Positions 61,897 through 64,000 of a stretch of DNA of 64,000 nucleotides are shown here, piece by piece. Below the pieces are notes generated by a model, which saw only the letters and a program-made list of their open reading frames with translations, was not told where the DNA came from and ran no database searches. This stretch comes from Macrobrachium rosenbergii. Lineage: Eukaryota; Arthropoda; Malacostraca; Decapoda; Palaemonidae. The stretch is taken from NCBI RefSeq assembly GCF_040412425.1, contig NC_089794.1, positions 8,834,943 to 8,898,942 on the forward strand. Reading direction: 5' to 3'. How positions within the stretch are numbered: position 1 is the stretch's first letter; each line of letters begins with the position of its first letter. A program made the translations under genes and the position numbers.

Positions 61897-62283
61897 TGGG
61901 AAACTATCCTTCATGAATATGGTCACTCGAAACAACATTAATGTATATGACTCTCTTACCCAATTGTTTACAATGTGAATTTATGACTAAGCTAGTGTTA
62001 TTAGTGTGAGAGCTATGTCGCCTGAAAGCACAAGAGAATACAAAGATATAAACATAACTGACCACAAAAACTATTAGGAATCTTATTAAGCTTGGAAACG
62101 ACAGACAGGAAAACTTCAGTAGACAACACAAGGCACTAAGAGTTCGCAGTGATAACCCTTAAGAATAAACCCTATTTATTCTTGGTACTCACCAATGTCG
62201 AACCTTGCACAAAGGCGTTGCAGATGGATTTTGGCAGATGGTCACAAGAGGGTGACGGAGACCAGGGATCCCAAGATAAGTCT
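61897..62283. other. Unassigned stretch between candidate LTR and protease remnant
   Basis: A 75-codon minus-strand frame (61904-62131) has no recognisable reverse transcriptase motif. If the adjacent element is a retrotransposon, its RT, RNase H and integrase parts are absent from this interval. Confidence 0.35.
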
Positions 62284-62910
62284 TTAGCCTAACAGAGTCA
62301 TGGCGGAAGGATATGGCTGGTATGGACCTTCCCAGGTGAATGAGGTCTCTGCTCTCGTATCAGCTAAATTATCAATATTCTTATTCATTAAATCAATGTT
62401 ACCAGACAGCAAGACACCTGCATGACATTCTGTATACGTTGATGAATTTATTCCTCCAAAAAACTGTATCTGTACCTGCAATACAATAAGCGAAGTCTGT
62501 ACCTAAAATGAGCTGAACATTATCAATTTTATGAGAATATTTATTAAAGAATTGATCAGCCAATTTAACACCTTGTTCCTGAAATTTACCGACCAACCTG
62601 CCAAGCATAGGTAATTTTAATGCTACATTAATATTTGGTACAATCTAGCCACAAATGATAAAGGATTTATCTCCTATCATAACAGGAACTTCCACAATTT
62701 TTGTAAAATACCCTCTATTACCATTTAAACCCATTAACTGTTAGCTTTACTTTAGAGTTAATGATTTTAAGTTTATTCCCCTCAGCTAGTTTCTTAGCAA
62801 TAAAGTGCTCTGCGAACCACTGTCTTTCAATCCTCTGTAAATAGTCTCACCAACATTGAAAAAGTGGGTAAAATGGAATCACCATGACCAGTAGGAACCA
62901 CTGTGCTGAT
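62284..62910 (-). pseudogene. Retropepsin-like (protease) remnant of an LTR retrotransposon
   Basis: Read on the minus strand, an aspartic-protease-like region is spread over several frames. Near 62824-62807 lies DSGSQS, matching the catalytic D-S/T-G of retropepsins. It is followed in another frame by FIAKKLAEGNKLK and then VPVMIGDKSFIICG, a TAG stop, NINVALKLPMLG, LADQFF, LILGTDF, and finally GVLLSGNID. The order DSG, a central hydrophobic part, LADxxF and LxGxDF, then a WVLSG-like word, is what I expect of BEL/Pao-type (A17/DUF1758-like) proteases. At least two frameshifts and the stop near 62647 make it non-functional. A Ty3-like origin is less likely but not excluded. Confidence 0.55.
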
Positions 62911-63066
62911 TTTTTTTTCATATGTATAACAGTTTATTAAAATGTCAAATAAAACAATTACACAAGTGAACTATCAAGAAAATAAAACATGACAGCATAA
63001 ATGCAGAACTTAATCAGTAATTGCAGCCTTCGATCTCACCTTTAAACCTGTTGTCGGGTAAAAAGC
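62911..63066. other. Spacer between gag and protease remnants
   Basis: Minus-strand frames carry several stops and no motif. It may be decayed linker or inserted DNA. Confidence 0.35.
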
Positions 63067-63996
63067 TCAAACACACACGTTCTTGACTAACAAGTATTGT
63101 GCTTGTATTGCTCTAACGACCGTTTCAGTAAGCCTATCCTGTAAGTAAAAGAAAATGCCACAGAAAAACGAATGTCGTAAGGGAATTAAAGGAAAATTAA
63201 GCATTATTGTCATTTGTGTAATATCACCGCTGCTGATTTGGGGCGAAGTTTCCTCATTGGCTTTGTTGTCTTTAATGTTATTAAAGTTTGTACTTGATGA
63301 CGGATTCTTATCACACAGATAAGTCATATGCCAGCTGTTACAATTTGAACAGCGTCTCTTGAATTGAAAACGGCATTTACCGGAAACGTGATTAAACTGG
63401 CAGCATTTTACACATCCATTTCTAGACTTCAAAATATGTATTTTATCTGTGGGAGAAAGGAAATTAGGACGCTTATGAATAATGTGAGATTTATCAGTAT
63501 TTCTAACCGTAGAAAATAAGGAACACTGTCGGGAAGACCTGTCATTGGCATTTGTTACTGCTTCCGCAGCCGTGTTGTAGTTCTTTCTTTACGAAGAGAG
63601 AATTTTAATGTCTCAACAGGCGAGCTCTACATTTTAAAGTTTCAGCAACAGTTTTTTCGTCACTTTCATACCTTTCGCAAGCTGCAAAGAAATTTGAAAT
63701 AATGTCATTTAAGGAAGGATGAGTCTTTCCCGTAATATTAATAATATGGCGCTGAAACCGACTGTTTAAGCCGTGCCAAGCAAAATATCTGACAAAGTCG
63801 TCAGTTCGAATGGTAAAGTCTTAACTGCTTCGCATACTGATCTGAGGATGGAAATAAGTGTAAAGGGGTCATCGCCCTCTTTTAAACTTGACCCTGTAAT
63901 TTTTGTAATAGCATTATTTTTGCAAACATCCTTAGAAACAAAGGCGGAAATCAATGGTTCCTCGTTGAGAGAGTCGGTAGAATTGTGGGCTATCAA
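63067..63996 (-). pseudogene. Gag-like remnant with two zinc knuckles, truncated at window edge
   Basis: On the minus strand, C-x2-C-x4-H-x4-C (CVKCCQFNHVSGKC) is followed by CSNCNSWHMTYLC, a C-x2-C-x3-H-x4-C knuckle. This pair is the arrangement seen at the end of BEL/Pao-type gag. The frame stays open upstream from about 63432 to 63560. Further upstream the 63766-63996 frame (AITKITGSSLKEGDDP) shifts at about 63795 into FVRYFAWHGLNSRF and ERYESDEKTVAETL, and shifts again near 63580. These are gag-like helical sequences interrupted by frameshifts. The protease remnant lies downstream on the same strand, giving gag-pro order. The 5' end is outside the window. Confidence 0.6.
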
Positions 63997-64000
63997 TCAC

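Overview
The window is non-coding eukaryotic DNA, most likely from a decapod crustacean (shrimp, prawn, crayfish or crab). Two observations suggest this. Very long dinucleotide and trinucleotide microsatellites occur every 1-2 kb. Two dispersed elements, one beginning AGCGCCGTCAGTGCAC and one carrying repeated GTCCGCAC motifs, match repeats I associate with decapod genomes. That match is recollection, not a database search. I see no intact protein-coding gene, no rRNA or tRNA gene and no CRISPR. Nearly all of the longest ORFs are translations of (GA)n, (AAT)n or (AT)n tracts.

Positions 1 to about 58,340 are one head-to-tail macrosatellite array with a unit of about 10.3 kb. The copies, phased on a shared CTTAATGTCAG word, are C1 1-10088, C2 10089-20344, C3 20345-24916 (internally deleted to 4.6 kb), C4 24917-35294, C5 35295-45634, C6 45635-56030 and C7 56031-58340 (short and divergent). 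The array runs off the left edge. Each full unit has the same order: (GA)n, (GA)n, AT-rich DNA holding a small inverted-repeat cluster, (TC)n, a minus-strand exon-like ORF, (TC)n, AT-rich DNA, a dispersed inverted-repeat element ('element X'), a box-B-like SINE remnant, about 1 kb of diverged 40-bp satellite that reverses direction internally, a SINE-like element ('SINE-D') followed by (AAT)n, a plus-strand exon-like ORF, (GA)n, a C-rich stretch, (GA)n, (CA)n, and the next unit.

Positions 58,340-61,500 are the right flank. They hold broken array remnants, another copy of element X, a roughly 0.7-kb DNA-transposon-like element that split a (GA)n microsatellite, and a block of ATCT and AT repeats. 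Positions 61,500-64,000 carry, on the minus strand, a degenerate retrotransposon with a gag-like region including two zinc knuckles and a retropepsin-like region with DSG. The best family guess is BEL/Pao. A possible LTR lies downstream. The element is broken by frameshifts and stops and continues off the right edge.

Nothing here works as a pathway. The interest is structural: how a 10-kb unit carrying several older repeats has been amplified, shuffled by conversion-like exchange, deleted and decorated.
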